In this document: positions 57,279 to 64,000 of the stretch, piece by piece
How positions within the stretch are numbered: the stretch's first letter is position 1
Layout: every line of letters starts with the position of its first letter
From: Brachyspira sp. SAP_772
GTDB lineage: Bacteria > Spirochaetota > Brachyspiria > Brachyspirales > Brachyspiraceae
Direction: 5' to 3'
Length of the DNA stretch: 64,000 bases
Assembly (NCBI RefSeq): GCF_009755885.1
Contig: NZ_VYIX01000003.1
Span: 307,204 to 371,203 of the forward strand
Translations under genes and position numbers: made by a program
Notes under the pieces: model-generated
What the model saw: only the letters and a program-made list of their open reading frames with translations
Database searches by the model: none
Told to the model about the DNA's origin: nothing

Positions 57279-57905
57279 TTACTTAGAATAATACTCAATA
57301 ATGAGCTGTTCGTTAATAGGATACTCTATATGCTCTCTTATTGGTAATGTTACTATCTCACCTTGTTTAGCAGATAAATCTAAACTCAACCAAGCAGGAA
57401 CATATTCACTTTTTAAACCATCAAGAATTTCTTTCACCTGTGAAATAGCATTTCCTCTCTGAGAGAAAGAAACCTTATCTCCAACTTTCATACTATAAGA
57501 AGGTACAGACATAGTTTTTCCATTAACATTAATAAAACCATGTTGTACAAATTGTCTAGCCTGAGCTCTGCTTCTAGCAAGACCAAGTCTATAAACTACG
57601 TTATCAAGACGAAGCTCTAATAATCTAAGCAAGTTTTCACCTGTAACCCCTGCTACACGGTTTGCTTCATGGTAGTAGTTTCTGAATTGTTTTTCTAAAA
57701 CGCCGTAAATACGTTTAACTTTTTGTTTTTCTCTCATCTGAATACCGTATTCTGATAATTGTTTCATTTTACGGTTAGTAGGACCCGGAACTTCTCTCTT
57801 TTTTGTTATAGCACATTTAGCCGTAAGACATCTGTCGCCTTTAAGCATAAGTTTCATTTTTTCACGACGGCATAATCTGCAACTTGCATCTCTATATCTA
57901 GCCAT
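57279..57905 (-). CDS. rpsD: 30S ribosomal protein S4
   Basis: Primary 16S-binding assembly protein and translation-fidelity factor. The 208 residues begin ARYRDASCRLCRREKMKLMLKGDRC with a C-x2-C/C-x4-C zinc site, and hold the S4 RNA-binding domain LRLDNVVYRLGLARSRAQARQFVQHGFINVNGK. The zinc-binding form is found in many thermophile and anaerobe lineages. Gaps are 21 bases to rpsK and 30 to rpoA. Confidence 0.97.
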   Translation of the reverse strand: MARYRDASCRLCRREKMKLMLKGDRCLTAKCAITKKREVPGPTNRKMKQLSEYGIQMREKQKVKRIYGVLEKQFRNYYHEANRVAGVTGENLLRLLELRLDNVVYRLGLARSRAQARQFVQHGFINVNGKTMSVPSYSMKVGDKVSFSQRGNAISQVKEILDGLKSEYVPAWLSLDLSAKQGEIVTLPIREHIEYPINEQLIIEYYSK

Positions 57906-57926
57906 AATTATTTATCTCCCAATTAA

Positions 57927-58337
57927 TTATATTCTTCTTCTTTTTTGAGGACGGCAACCATTATGAGGCATTGGTGTAACATCCTTAATAAGTTTTACTT
58001 TTAATCCTGCAGCTTCTACTGCTCTGATTGAGCTTTCTCTACCCATACCAGGACCTTTTACATAAACTTCTACTTCTCTTACACCCATCTCATAAGCTTT
58101 TTTAGATGCCTTCTCACTAGCAACCTGTGCAGCAAATGGAGTAGATTTCTTACTACTTTTATATTCTCCATCTAAACCTGCACTAGCCCAAGATAAAGTA
58201 TCACCGTTTCTATCAGTGATAGTAACTATTGTATTATTAAAGCTAGCTTTTATATGCACTATACCAAAAGCTTCTACTTTTCTATCTTTTTTTATTTTTT
58301 TATCTTTTAGTGTTTTTTTACCTTTTTGAGTAGCCAC
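57927..58337 (-). CDS. rpsK: 30S ribosomal protein S11
   Basis: Platform protein near the mRNA exit. The 136 residues open with a Lys-rich stretch and continue [48 protein letters not shown], ending with [17 protein letters not shown]-type sequence, the conserved C terminus. It lies in the order rpsM-rpsK-rpsD, 22 bases after rpsM. Confidence 0.97.
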   Translation of the reverse strand: MATQKGKKTLKDKKIKKDRKVEAFGIVHIKASFNNTIVTITDRNGDTLSWASAGLDGEYKSSKKSTPFAAQVASEKASKKAYEMGVREVEVYVKGPGMGRESSIRAVEAAGLKVKLIKDVTPMPHNGCRPQKRRRI

Positions 58338-58359
58338 TATTCTCCCCCATTAGTTATTT

Positions 58360-58749
58360 TTACTTCTTACCTGGTGCTTTTTTCTTACCAGCTATAGCTT
58401 TTCTAGCTCCGCCGCCTCTAGCGTTACGAGAGTTAGTTCTTGTTCTTTGTCCGCGTACTGGAAGTCTTTTTATATGACGCATTCCACGATATGAGTGAAT
58501 ATCTTTTAAACGTTTAATATTATTAAAAAGCTCTGTACGCAAATCTCCTTCCACTTTAGTTGTTGCTTCTATTGCATCTCTTAAAGCTGTAATTTGAGCA
58601 TCTGTAAGGTCTTTAGCTTTTATAGAATAATCTATATTAGCCTTATCACAAATTACATGTGCTAAAGTACGTCCTATACCATATATATCTGTTAGGGCGA
58701 TTTCTATTCTTTTATTATTTCTTATTTCAACACCCATTAAACGTGCCAT
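58360..58749 (-). CDS. rpsM: 30S ribosomal protein S13
   Basis: Head protein contacting the P-site tRNA and L5. The 129 residues include ARLMGVEIRNNKRIEIALTDIYGIGRTLAHVICDKANID and the C-terminal SYRGMRHIKRLPVRGQRTRTNSRNARGG. The end is Lys/Gly-rich. First alpha-operon gene here, following rpmJ after 22 bases. Confidence 0.97.
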   Translation of the reverse strand: MARLMGVEIRNNKRIEIALTDIYGIGRTLAHVICDKANIDYSIKAKDLTDAQITALRDAIEATTKVEGDLRTELFNNIKRLKDIHSYRGMRHIKRLPVRGQRTRTNSRNARGGGARKAIAGKKKAPGKK

Positions 58750-58771
58750 ACTAATTATCTCCTTAAATTAA

Positions 58772-58888
58772 TTACTTCTGTTTTTGTTTATGTCTTGGGT
58801 TTTTCTTACATATGACTCTAACTACGCCTTTTCTTCTTACTATTTGACAGTCATTACAACGTTTTTTTACCGAACTTTTTACTTTCAT
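58772..58888 (-). CDS. rpmJ: 50S ribosomal protein L36
   Basis: A 38-codon gene below the usual size limit of gene finders. The product begins [20 protein letters not shown] and ends [11 protein letters not shown]; the zinc ribbon is the full set C-x2-C-x12-C-x4-H. It lies 20 bases after infA and 22 before rpsM, the standard place. Confidence 0.95.
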   Translation of the reverse strand: MKVKSSVKKRCNDCQIVRRKGVVRVICKKNPRHKQKQK

Positions 58889-58908
58889 ATTAAATGTTCT
58901 CCATTATT

Positions 58909-59127
58909 TTACTTATAACGATAAATTATTCTACCCTTTGTTAAATCGTAGGGCGACATTTCTATAGTTACTTTATCTCCGGGAAGTATACGAATAAAGT
59001 TCATACGCATCTTTCCAGAAATATGTGCCAATATCTTATGACCATTCTCTAACTCTACTCTAAAAGTAGCATTAGGAAGAGGCTCTACTACTGTACCTTC
59101 TACCTCTATATTTTCTTTTTCTGCCAT
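58909..59127 (-). CDS. infA: translation initiation factor IF-1
   Basis: Small OB-fold factor that binds the A site of the 30S subunit. The 72 residues read [20 protein letters not shown], then [51 protein letters not shown]. It follows secY directly (5 bases); adk and map, often between them in other bacteria, are absent. Confidence 0.97.
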   Translation of the reverse strand: MAEKENIEVEGTVVEPLPNATFRVELENGHKILAHISGKMRMNFIRILPGDKVTIEMSPYDLTKGRIIYRYK

Positions 59128-59132
59128 ATTAA

Positions 59133-60473
59133 TTACCTTCTCACCTTAGACTTCTTCAATATACCATCATAGTTATGCATCTGTAAGTAAGACTCTATTT
59201 GCTTTAATAACTCAACAGCAACACTTACACTAATCATTACAGATGTACCGCCCATCAAATAAACTAAAGAATTATTAGTTCCTTTGAAAGGAGCAAACAC
59301 AGGAATCTTAGACATTAAATCTGGGAACACAGCAATAGCAGCCAAGAATAATGAACCGCCTATTGTTATTCTGCTTAATACTGTTCTTAAATATTCAGCA
59401 GTTTGTGTGCCGGGTCTGTAACCGGGGATAAATCCGCCTTGTTTTTTAAGATTCTCTGCTATGTCATCTGGATTAAATTGTACAGATGTATAAACATAGG
59501 CAAACATAATAACCAAAAGACAATAAAGAATTATATAAGCCCAGCTTCCATAAGAGAAAAATCTAAGCAAAGCGTCCAACCATCTCCATTGAACACCTCT
59601 TGTTAAACTAGCAATCTGTGCAGGAATAGCCATCAAAGCTGATGCAAATATTATAGGGATAACTCCAGATGGGTTAATTTTGAAAGGTATATGAGTTGAT
59701 TGTGCACCAAAAACCTTTCTTCCTACAACTCTCTTAGCATATTGAACAGGTATTCTTCTCTGTCCGCTCTCTTCATAAACTACGCAGAATATTACTATAG
59801 CAAATATTATAAAGAAAAGAACTATTACTAATGAGTTTAGATAATCAGTGTCTTTTTTCTGTATAACATCATAGAATCCTGCAGGAATACGAGCAACAAT
59901 ACCAGCAAATATTATTACAGATATACCATTACCAAGGCCGCGTTCTGTAATTTGGTCACCTAGCCACATTAAGAACATGGTACCAGTAGTAGCTGTAATT
60001 ACTACGAGAAGTATAAAACCCAAACCGGGTCTCATAAATATCATAGCACCTTCATTTATACTTTGAATCCAGCTAGCCATAGCTGCAGATTGAACCACAC
60101 AAAGACCAAGTGTTAGATATCTAACATATTGGTTAATTTTTTTACGACCGCTCTCACCTTCTTTTTGCATTCTCTCAAGTGCAGGTATAACAACACCTAA
60201 AAGCTGCATGATGATAGAAGCGGATATATAAGGCATAATTCCAAGTGCTAATATAGAAAATCTAAATAAAGCACCGCCAGAAAATAAGTCCATAATAGTT
60301 AAAAGACCGCCGCCGCCTTGAGCTGATGATAAAAAGCCCAAAAGAGCAGTTGGGTCTATGCCTGGAGTTGGAATATGACTGCCTATTCTATATACCAAAA
60401 TAGCAAGAACTGTAAACAGTATCCTGCTTCTTAATTCTGGTACTCTAAATATATTAGTTAATGACTTAAACAT
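59133..60473 (-). CDS. secY: protein translocase subunit SecY
   Basis: Channel of the Sec translocon. The 446 residues have ten membrane segments, with [33 protein letters not shown] at the start, [44 protein letters not shown], and the plug/cytosolic loops [33 protein letters not shown]. Co-transcribed after rplO (12 bases). Adequate length for bacterial SecY. Confidence 0.97.
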   Translation of the reverse strand: MFKSLTNIFRVPELRSRILFTVLAILVYRIGSHIPTPGIDPTALLGFLSSAQGGGGLLTIMDLFSGGALFRFSILALGIMPYISASIIMQLLGVVIPALERMQKEGESGRKKINQYVRYLTLGLCVVQSAAMASWIQSINEGAMIFMRPGLGFILLVVITATTGTMFLMWLGDQITERGLGNGISVIIFAGIVARIPAGFYDVIQKKDTDYLNSLVIVLFFIIFAIVIFCVVYEESGQRRIPVQYAKRVVGRKVFGAQSTHIPFKINPSGVIPIIFASALMAIPAQIASLTRGVQWRWLDALLRFFSYGSWAYIILYCLLVIMFAYVYTSVQFNPDDIAENLKKQGGFIPGYRPGTQTAEYLRTVLSRITIGGSLFLAAIAVFPDLMSKIPVFAPFKGTNNSLVYLMGGTSVMISVSVAVELLKQIESYLQMHNYDGILKKSKVRR

Positions 60474-60485
60474 TTATAAACAACC

Positions 60486-60965
60486 TTACTTCTTTTCTCT
60501 AATATATTTTTTGCGTTCATGTATTATAACTTTACCGCCAGATTTCTCAATCTTTTCTATAGCTTTTTTGCTAGCAAGATCAACGGTAATAGTGATAGCA
60601 CTTTTTACTTCACCCATTGAAAGAAGTTTTATATAATCTTTAGTAGAAGACAAATAACCTAATTTAACTAAAGCCTCTCTAGATATTTCATTAGAACCTA
60701 AAGAATCCAAATCACCAACATTGATAATATCTACAGACTTTTTGAAAGCAGCATTAGTGAAACCGCTTTTAGGAATTCTTCTATGTAAAGGCATCTGTCC
60801 GCCTTCAAAACCAGCTCTTCTGCTGTAACCTGCACGAGACTGAGCACCTTTATCACCTCTTCCTGCAGTACAACCCCAACCAGAACCTTGTCCGCGTCCT
60901 ACTCTATGACGATTTTTGCTCGATCCTTTTGGAGCTCTTAATATTTTTGTATTTTCCTGTGCCAT
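60486..60965 (-). CDS. rplO: 50S ribosomal protein L15
   Basis: Assembly protein of the 50S core. The 159 residues contain APKGSSKNRHRVGRGQGSGWGCTAGRGDKGAQSRAGYSRRAGFEGGQMPLHRRIPKSGF, the Gly/Arg-rich extended N-terminal part, and a globular end. Between rpmD (10 bases) and secY (12 bases). Confidence 0.96.
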   Translation of the reverse strand: MAQENTKILRAPKGSSKNRHRVGRGQGSGWGCTAGRGDKGAQSRAGYSRRAGFEGGQMPLHRRIPKSGFTNAAFKKSVDIINVGDLDSLGSNEISREALVKLGYLSSTKDYIKLLSMGEVKSAITITVDLASKKAIEKIEKSGGKVIIHERKKYIREKK

Positions 60966-60975
60966 TCTCTAGCCC

Positions 60976-61155
60976 TCACTTATACTCTACTTTTAAAAGA
61001 TGTGATATTTTATTAATCATTCCATTTATTTGAGGAGTTGCTTCATGTTCTACAACTCTTCTTCTCTTTTTGAAACCTAAAGCTACAACAGTATCTCTTT
61101 GAGACTTTTCATAGCCTATAGGAGATTTAACTAATGTTATTACAACTTTAGCCAT
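60976..61155 (-). CDS. rpmD: 50S ribosomal protein L30
   Basis: A 59-residue protein, just below the usual cutoff: [20 protein letters not shown], then [18 protein letters not shown] and a C-terminal [16 protein letters not shown]. These are the L30 hallmarks (VTLVKSxIG, LGLxKxxxxV). Its ATG shares one base with the rpsE stop (TAATG), and rplO follows after 10 bases. Confidence 0.95.
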   Translation of the reverse strand: MAKVVITLVKSPIGYEKSQRDTVVALGFKKRRRVVEHEATPQINGMINKISHLLKVEYK

Positions 61156-61667
61156 TATTCAGCCCTCCCATAAATCTGGTCAACAGTAAGTCCTCTTTTG
61201 TTAGCCATGTCTTGAACTGTTTGTAAAGATTTTAAACCTTCAAAAGTAGCTTTAGCTAAGTTCATAGAATTGTTATTACCTAAAGATTTTGAAAGAATAT
61301 TTTTTACACCAGCTAACTCTAATACAGCACGTGCAGGACCGCCTGAAATAACTCCTGTACCTTTAGAAGCTGGTTTCATTATTATTCTGCTGCTTCTAAA
61401 TACACCAACTGTATTATGAGGAATAGTTTCACCTTTAAGGTTCACTTCTATCATATTCTTTTTAGCCTGTTCTATAGCTTTTCTTATAGCATCAGGTACT
61501 TCGTTTGCTTTACCGTAACCTAAACCAACATGTCCGTTTTTATCACCTAAAACCATTAAAGCTGCAAATCTAAAGCGTCTTCCACCTTTCATAACTTTAG
61601 CTACTCTGTTTAGAGTTATTAGACGCTCTTCAAACATACTTTTTTCTTCGTTATTATCGTGTGCCAA
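61155..61667 (-). CDS. rpsE: 30S ribosomal protein S5
   Basis: Fidelity and mRNA-unwinding protein of the 30S body. The 170 residues include [63 protein letters not shown] and the domain-2 [41 protein letters not shown]. Overlaps rpmD by one base; follows rplR after 11 bases. Confidence 0.97.
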   Translation of the reverse strand: MAHDNNEEKSMFEERLITLNRVAKVMKGGRRFRFAALMVLGDKNGHVGLGYGKANEVPDAIRKAIEQAKKNMIEVNLKGETIPHNTVGVFRSSRIIMKPASKGTGVISGGPARAVLELAGVKNILSKSLGNNNSMNLAKATFEGLKSLQTVQDMANKRGLTVDQIYGRAE

Positions 61668-61678
61668 GGTTATACTCC

Positions 61679-62035
61679 TTAAAATTTCAATCCTGCTTCA
61701 CGAGCACCGTCAGCTAAGGATTTTATTTTTCCATGATATATATAGCCGTTTCTATCAAACACTACTTCACTAATATTTTTTTCTTTTGCTCTAGTAGCTA
61801 ATACTTTACCTATCTCTTTAGCTACATCTACGTTTTTACCGCTTTTTAAATCTTTCTCTTGAGAAGATGCTGATACTAAAGTTATACCTTTACTATCATC
61901 TATTATTTGAGCAGATACATATTTAAGACTCTTATAAACTGTAAGTCTAGGACGCTTTGAACTTCCTTCTATTTTTATACGTATACTTCTCTTTCTTCTT
62001 TCGCGTTGAGCTTTAATTTTTTCTCTTAAACTCAT
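61679..62035 (-). CDS. rplR: 50S ribosomal protein L18
   Basis: Binds 5S rRNA with L5. The 118 residues have the basic tail [48 protein letters not shown] and end [36 protein letters not shown], the typical L18 end. Between rplF and rpsE. Confidence 0.97.
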   Translation of the reverse strand: MSLREKIKAQRERRKRSIRIKIEGSSKRPRLTVYKSLKYVSAQIIDDSKGITLVSASSQEKDLKSGKNVDVAKEIGKVLATRAKEKNISEVVFDRNGYIYHGKIKSLADGAREAGLKF

Positions 62036-62047
62036 ATAGCTTACCCC

Positions 62048-62620
62048 TTACTTAGCAGCTTTTTTACTTTCTTTCATTTTAACATACTCGCCTTCAAATC
62101 TTACACCCTTACCTTTATATGGCTCAACAGGTCTTTTCTTTTTAATATTCATAGCGAGTTCGCCTACTTTCTCTTTATCATTACCTTCTATAATGATTTT
62201 AGTGTCTTTTTCTACTGTTACTTTTATGCCTTCAGGAATTTTCATCTTAACATCACTAGAGAAACCTAATTGTAATGTTAAAGTATCTCCCTGAACATTA
62301 GAACGATAACCTGTACCTTCTAATTGTAATACTTTTTTATAACCAGTATTAACACCTTCAATCATATTAGAAACAAGTTTCCAAACTAAACCTAATTTAG
62401 CAGAATACTTAGCTTTATTTTCTTTTATAGCTTTTTCATCAGTGCTATCAATCTTAGGAGGTTTAACCCAAAGAGAATTATTTTCAAGTTCAAGTATTAT
62501 ATAATCAAAAAACTCTCTTGTCAACTCCCCTCTTTTACCTTTTACGACTACTTTATGGCCGTCGATTTTTACTTCAACGCCTTGAGGAATCGCTATAGGC
62601 TTATTTGATAATCTACTCAT
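62048..62620 (-). CDS. rplF: 50S ribosomal protein L6
   Basis: Two-domain protein near the factor-binding site. The 190 residues include SNKPIAIPQGVEVKIDGHKVVVKGKRGELTREF and the C-terminal repeat LQLGFSSDVKMKIPEGIKVTVEKDTKIIIEGNDKEKVGELAMNIKKKRPVEPYKGKGVRFEGE. An insert of about 10 residues (SLWVKPPKIDSTDEKAIKENKAKY) makes it slightly longer than usual. Follows rpsH by 25 bases. Confidence 0.97.
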   Translation of the reverse strand: MSRLSNKPIAIPQGVEVKIDGHKVVVKGKRGELTREFFDYIILELENNSLWVKPPKIDSTDEKAIKENKAKYSAKLGLVWKLVSNMIEGVNTGYKKVLQLEGTGYRSNVQGDTLTLQLGFSSDVKMKIPEGIKVTVEKDTKIIIEGNDKEKVGELAMNIKKKRPVEPYKGKGVRFEGEYVKMKESKKAAK

Positions 62621-62645
62621 TGTAAATACCCTCTCTCAATTTATA

Positions 62646-63047
62646 TTACCATACATAACATAAAACTTCGCCGCCAACTTTCTCTTTTCTAGCTTCTTTA
62701 TCAGTCATAACGCCTTTGCTAGTAGAGATTACAGATATACCGAAACCATTTTTTACTTGAGGAATAGTATCTACTGATGTATAAACTCTAAGACCTGGAG
62801 TTGATACTCTTTGAATACCTTCTATAACAGAATTTCCCTCATAATATTTCAAATCTATTTCTATGCGGAAGAAATTTTTATCTTTTACTTCTACTTTTTT
62901 GAAGTCATTAATATACCCTTCTTTTTTCAAAATTGCAAGTATATTTTCCATTTTTGTAGAAAAAGGTATAGTTACACTCTCTTTTTTTGCTCTACAACCA
63001 TTTCTAATCACAGTTAAAGCATCTGCTATTGGATCATGTACGCTCAT
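62646..63047 (-). CDS. rpsH: 30S ribosomal protein S8
   Basis: Central-domain 16S-binding protein and, in E. coli, regulator of this operon. The 133 residues include VHDPIADALTVIRNGCRAKKESVTIPFSTKMENILAILKKEGYI and the C-terminal GISVISTSKGVMTDKEARKEKVGGEVLCYVW. Follows rpsN by 18 bases. Confidence 0.97.
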   Translation of the reverse strand: MSVHDPIADALTVIRNGCRAKKESVTIPFSTKMENILAILKKEGYINDFKKVEVKDKNFFRIEIDLKYYEGNSVIEGIQRVSTPGLRVYTSVDTIPQVKNGFGISVISTSKGVMTDKEARKEKVGGEVLCYVW

Positions 63048-63065
63048 TTATATACTCTCCTTAAA

Positions 63066-63251
63066 TTACCAACTAGACTTAGTTACGCCCGGAATTAAAC
63101 CTTTATTTGCTAAATCTCTAAAACAGATTCTACACATTTTATACTGTCTTATATAAGCACGAGGTCTTCCACATATAGGGCAGCGATTATATTGTCTTGT
63201 TTTATATTTTTGTTTTTTTGTAGCTTTAACTTTAAGTGCCAATCTAGCCAT
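63066..63251 (-). CDS. rpsN: 30S ribosomal protein S14, zinc-binding type
   Basis: A 61-residue, type-Z S14: [50 protein letters not shown], with C-x2-C and C-x2-C zinc ligands. Its ATG shares one base with the rplE stop, so it is coupled. Head protein of the 30S subunit. Confidence 0.96.
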   Translation of the reverse strand: MARLALKVKATKKQKYKTRQYNRCPICGRPRAYIRQYKMCRICFRDLANKGLIPGVTKSSW

Positions 63252-63814
63252 TATTTATTCTCCTGACTTTTAGGTGCAGCACGAAATGGCAAACCTATAC
63301 GTTCTAATAAAGTGCGAGCCATATCGTCATTATCTGCAGTTGTTACTATTGTTATATTTAATCCCTTAACAGCATCTGTTTTGTCGAAACTTATTTCTGG
63401 GAATATAATATGCTCTTTTATACCTAAATTGTAATTACCTCTTCCGTCAAAACCTCTTCTAGGAATACCTTGGAAGTCTCTTACTCTTGGTAAAGCTATA
63501 AATATTAACCTTTCCAAGAAGTCATACATTCTCTCTCCTCTCAAAGTTACTCTACAACCTATAGGCATACCCTGTCTTAATTTGAAGTTAGCTATAGACT
63601 TTTTAGCTCTAGTGATAACAGCTCTCTGACCTGCTATTTGAGTAAGTTCTTCTACAGCAGAATCAACATATTTTTTATCTGTTACAGCCTGAGTAATACC
63701 CATATTGATAATAATTTTCTCTATTTTAGGTATAGCCATAGAGGAGCTTAAATTCATCTCTTTTAATAAAGACTGTCTTATTTCTTTTTCATATCTATCT
63801 TTCAATACTGACAT
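63251..63814 (-). CDS. rplE: 50S ribosomal protein L5
   Basis: Contacts 5S rRNA and the P-site tRNA. The 187 residues include [37 protein letters not shown] and the typical [39 protein letters not shown] and [18 protein letters not shown]. Overlaps rpsN by one base; 16 bases after rplX. Confidence 0.97.
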   Translation of the reverse strand: MSVLKDRYEKEIRQSLLKEMNLSSSMAIPKIEKIIINMGITQAVTDKKYVDSAVEELTQIAGQRAVITRAKKSIANFKLRQGMPIGCRVTLRGERMYDFLERLIFIALPRVRDFQGIPRRGFDGRGNYNLGIKEHIIFPEISFDKTDAVKGLNITIVTTADNDDMARTLLERIGLPFRAAPKSQENK

Positions 63815-63830
63815 ATTTAATAACTCCTAC

Positions 63831-64000
63831 TTACTTATCAAGAACTTCGCCTGATTTTTTAGCATATCTTTTTAATTTTCCATCAACTTCTTTTCTTCCA
63901 ACCCTAGTAGTTTTACCGCCTTTGTCAACCAACATAAGATTAGATATATGTATAGAAGCCTCTTTCTCAACTATACCGCCTTTTTGATTCTCTTGACTTT
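63831..64000 (-). CDS. rplX: 50S ribosomal protein L24 (C-terminal part, truncated by window edge)
   Basis: The last 56 codons of a gene entering from the right edge: [20 protein letters not shown], then [23 protein letters not shown]. The end block (EAPIHxSNVxLxD, GKKxRxxKKxGE-like) is typical of L24, an assembly initiator of the 50S subunit. It precedes rplE, as in the spc operon. Confidence 0.93.
   Translation of the reverse strand, partial: SQENQKGGIVEKEASIHISNLMLVDKGGKTTRVGRKEVDGKLKRYAKKSGEVLDK

Overview
The window looks like chromosome of a Brachyspira-type spirochaete. The sequence is very AT-rich, with AT-only third positions, near-consensus sigma70 promoters and strong GGAG ribosome-binding sites. 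It holds FliS, a Vsp-type outer-membrane protein, a short SMC and many lipoproteins. A 23S-5S rRNA pair has no 16S beside it, an arrangement I recall from Brachyspira hyodysenteriae. The genus call is inference; the species is not resolved.

Layout. 1-3.6 kb: 5' part of recG (minus), then rpsF-ssb-rpsR and a thioredoxin-fold lipoprotein gene split by a -1 frame change at an A-run. 4-5.2 kb: fliS and a two-domain CBM48-like lipoprotein. 5.4-9.5 kb: sucrose locus scrA-scrB with a divergent LacI-type regulator and a clear promoter/operator. 9.9-13.5 kb: 5S and 23S rRNA (minus) with nested processing stems. 13.7-20.2 kb: a large cNMP-binding-like protein, an aminotransferase and lon. 20.3-22.8 kb: a type II restriction-modification system (methyltransferase, MvaI/BcnI-like nuclease, controller protein with C-box). 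23-26.7 kb: purA, an Rpn-type nuclease and an orphan vsp gene. 27-32.4 kb: TAXI-type TRAP transporter operon and CoA-disulfide reductase-rhodanese. 32.7-40.1 kb: LRR lipoprotein, an RNase R-like enzyme, smc, a PepSY-like protein, rpsT and tRNA-Asp. 40.3-44.2 kb: gpmA, lgt, tgt and a TPR protein. 44.2-47.5 kb: three tandem amino-acid-binding lipoproteins, each preceded by a tiny leader ORF ending in histidine codons. 47.5-51 kb: Na+-pumping decarboxylase operon. 51.4-55.7 kb: dnaX, a DUF1349 protein, an Smr protein and rho. 55.8-64 kb: the S10/spc/alpha ribosomal operon from rplX (partial) to rplQ.

The most interesting system is at 44.26-47.45 kb. Three paralogous solute-binding lipoproteins each follow a ribosome-bound mini-ORF of 24, 23 and 16 codons whose last sense codons are His runs (4, 4 and 2). 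In the first two, an anti-Shine-Dalgarno stretch sits just before the His codons. In unit 1 it can pair over 12 bp with the ribosome-binding site of the downstream gene. This fits histidine-sensing translational attenuation: a ribosome stalled on the His codons would cover the anti-SD and free the transporter gene. No convincing intrinsic terminator was found between leader and gene, so classical transcription attenuation is less likely.

A second theme is a family of modular hairpin repeats in four intergenic gaps (3.6, 25.2, 35.7 and 51.3 kb). Stem bases differ between copies but stay paired. No CRISPR array, prophage, insertion sequence or replication origin was seen.
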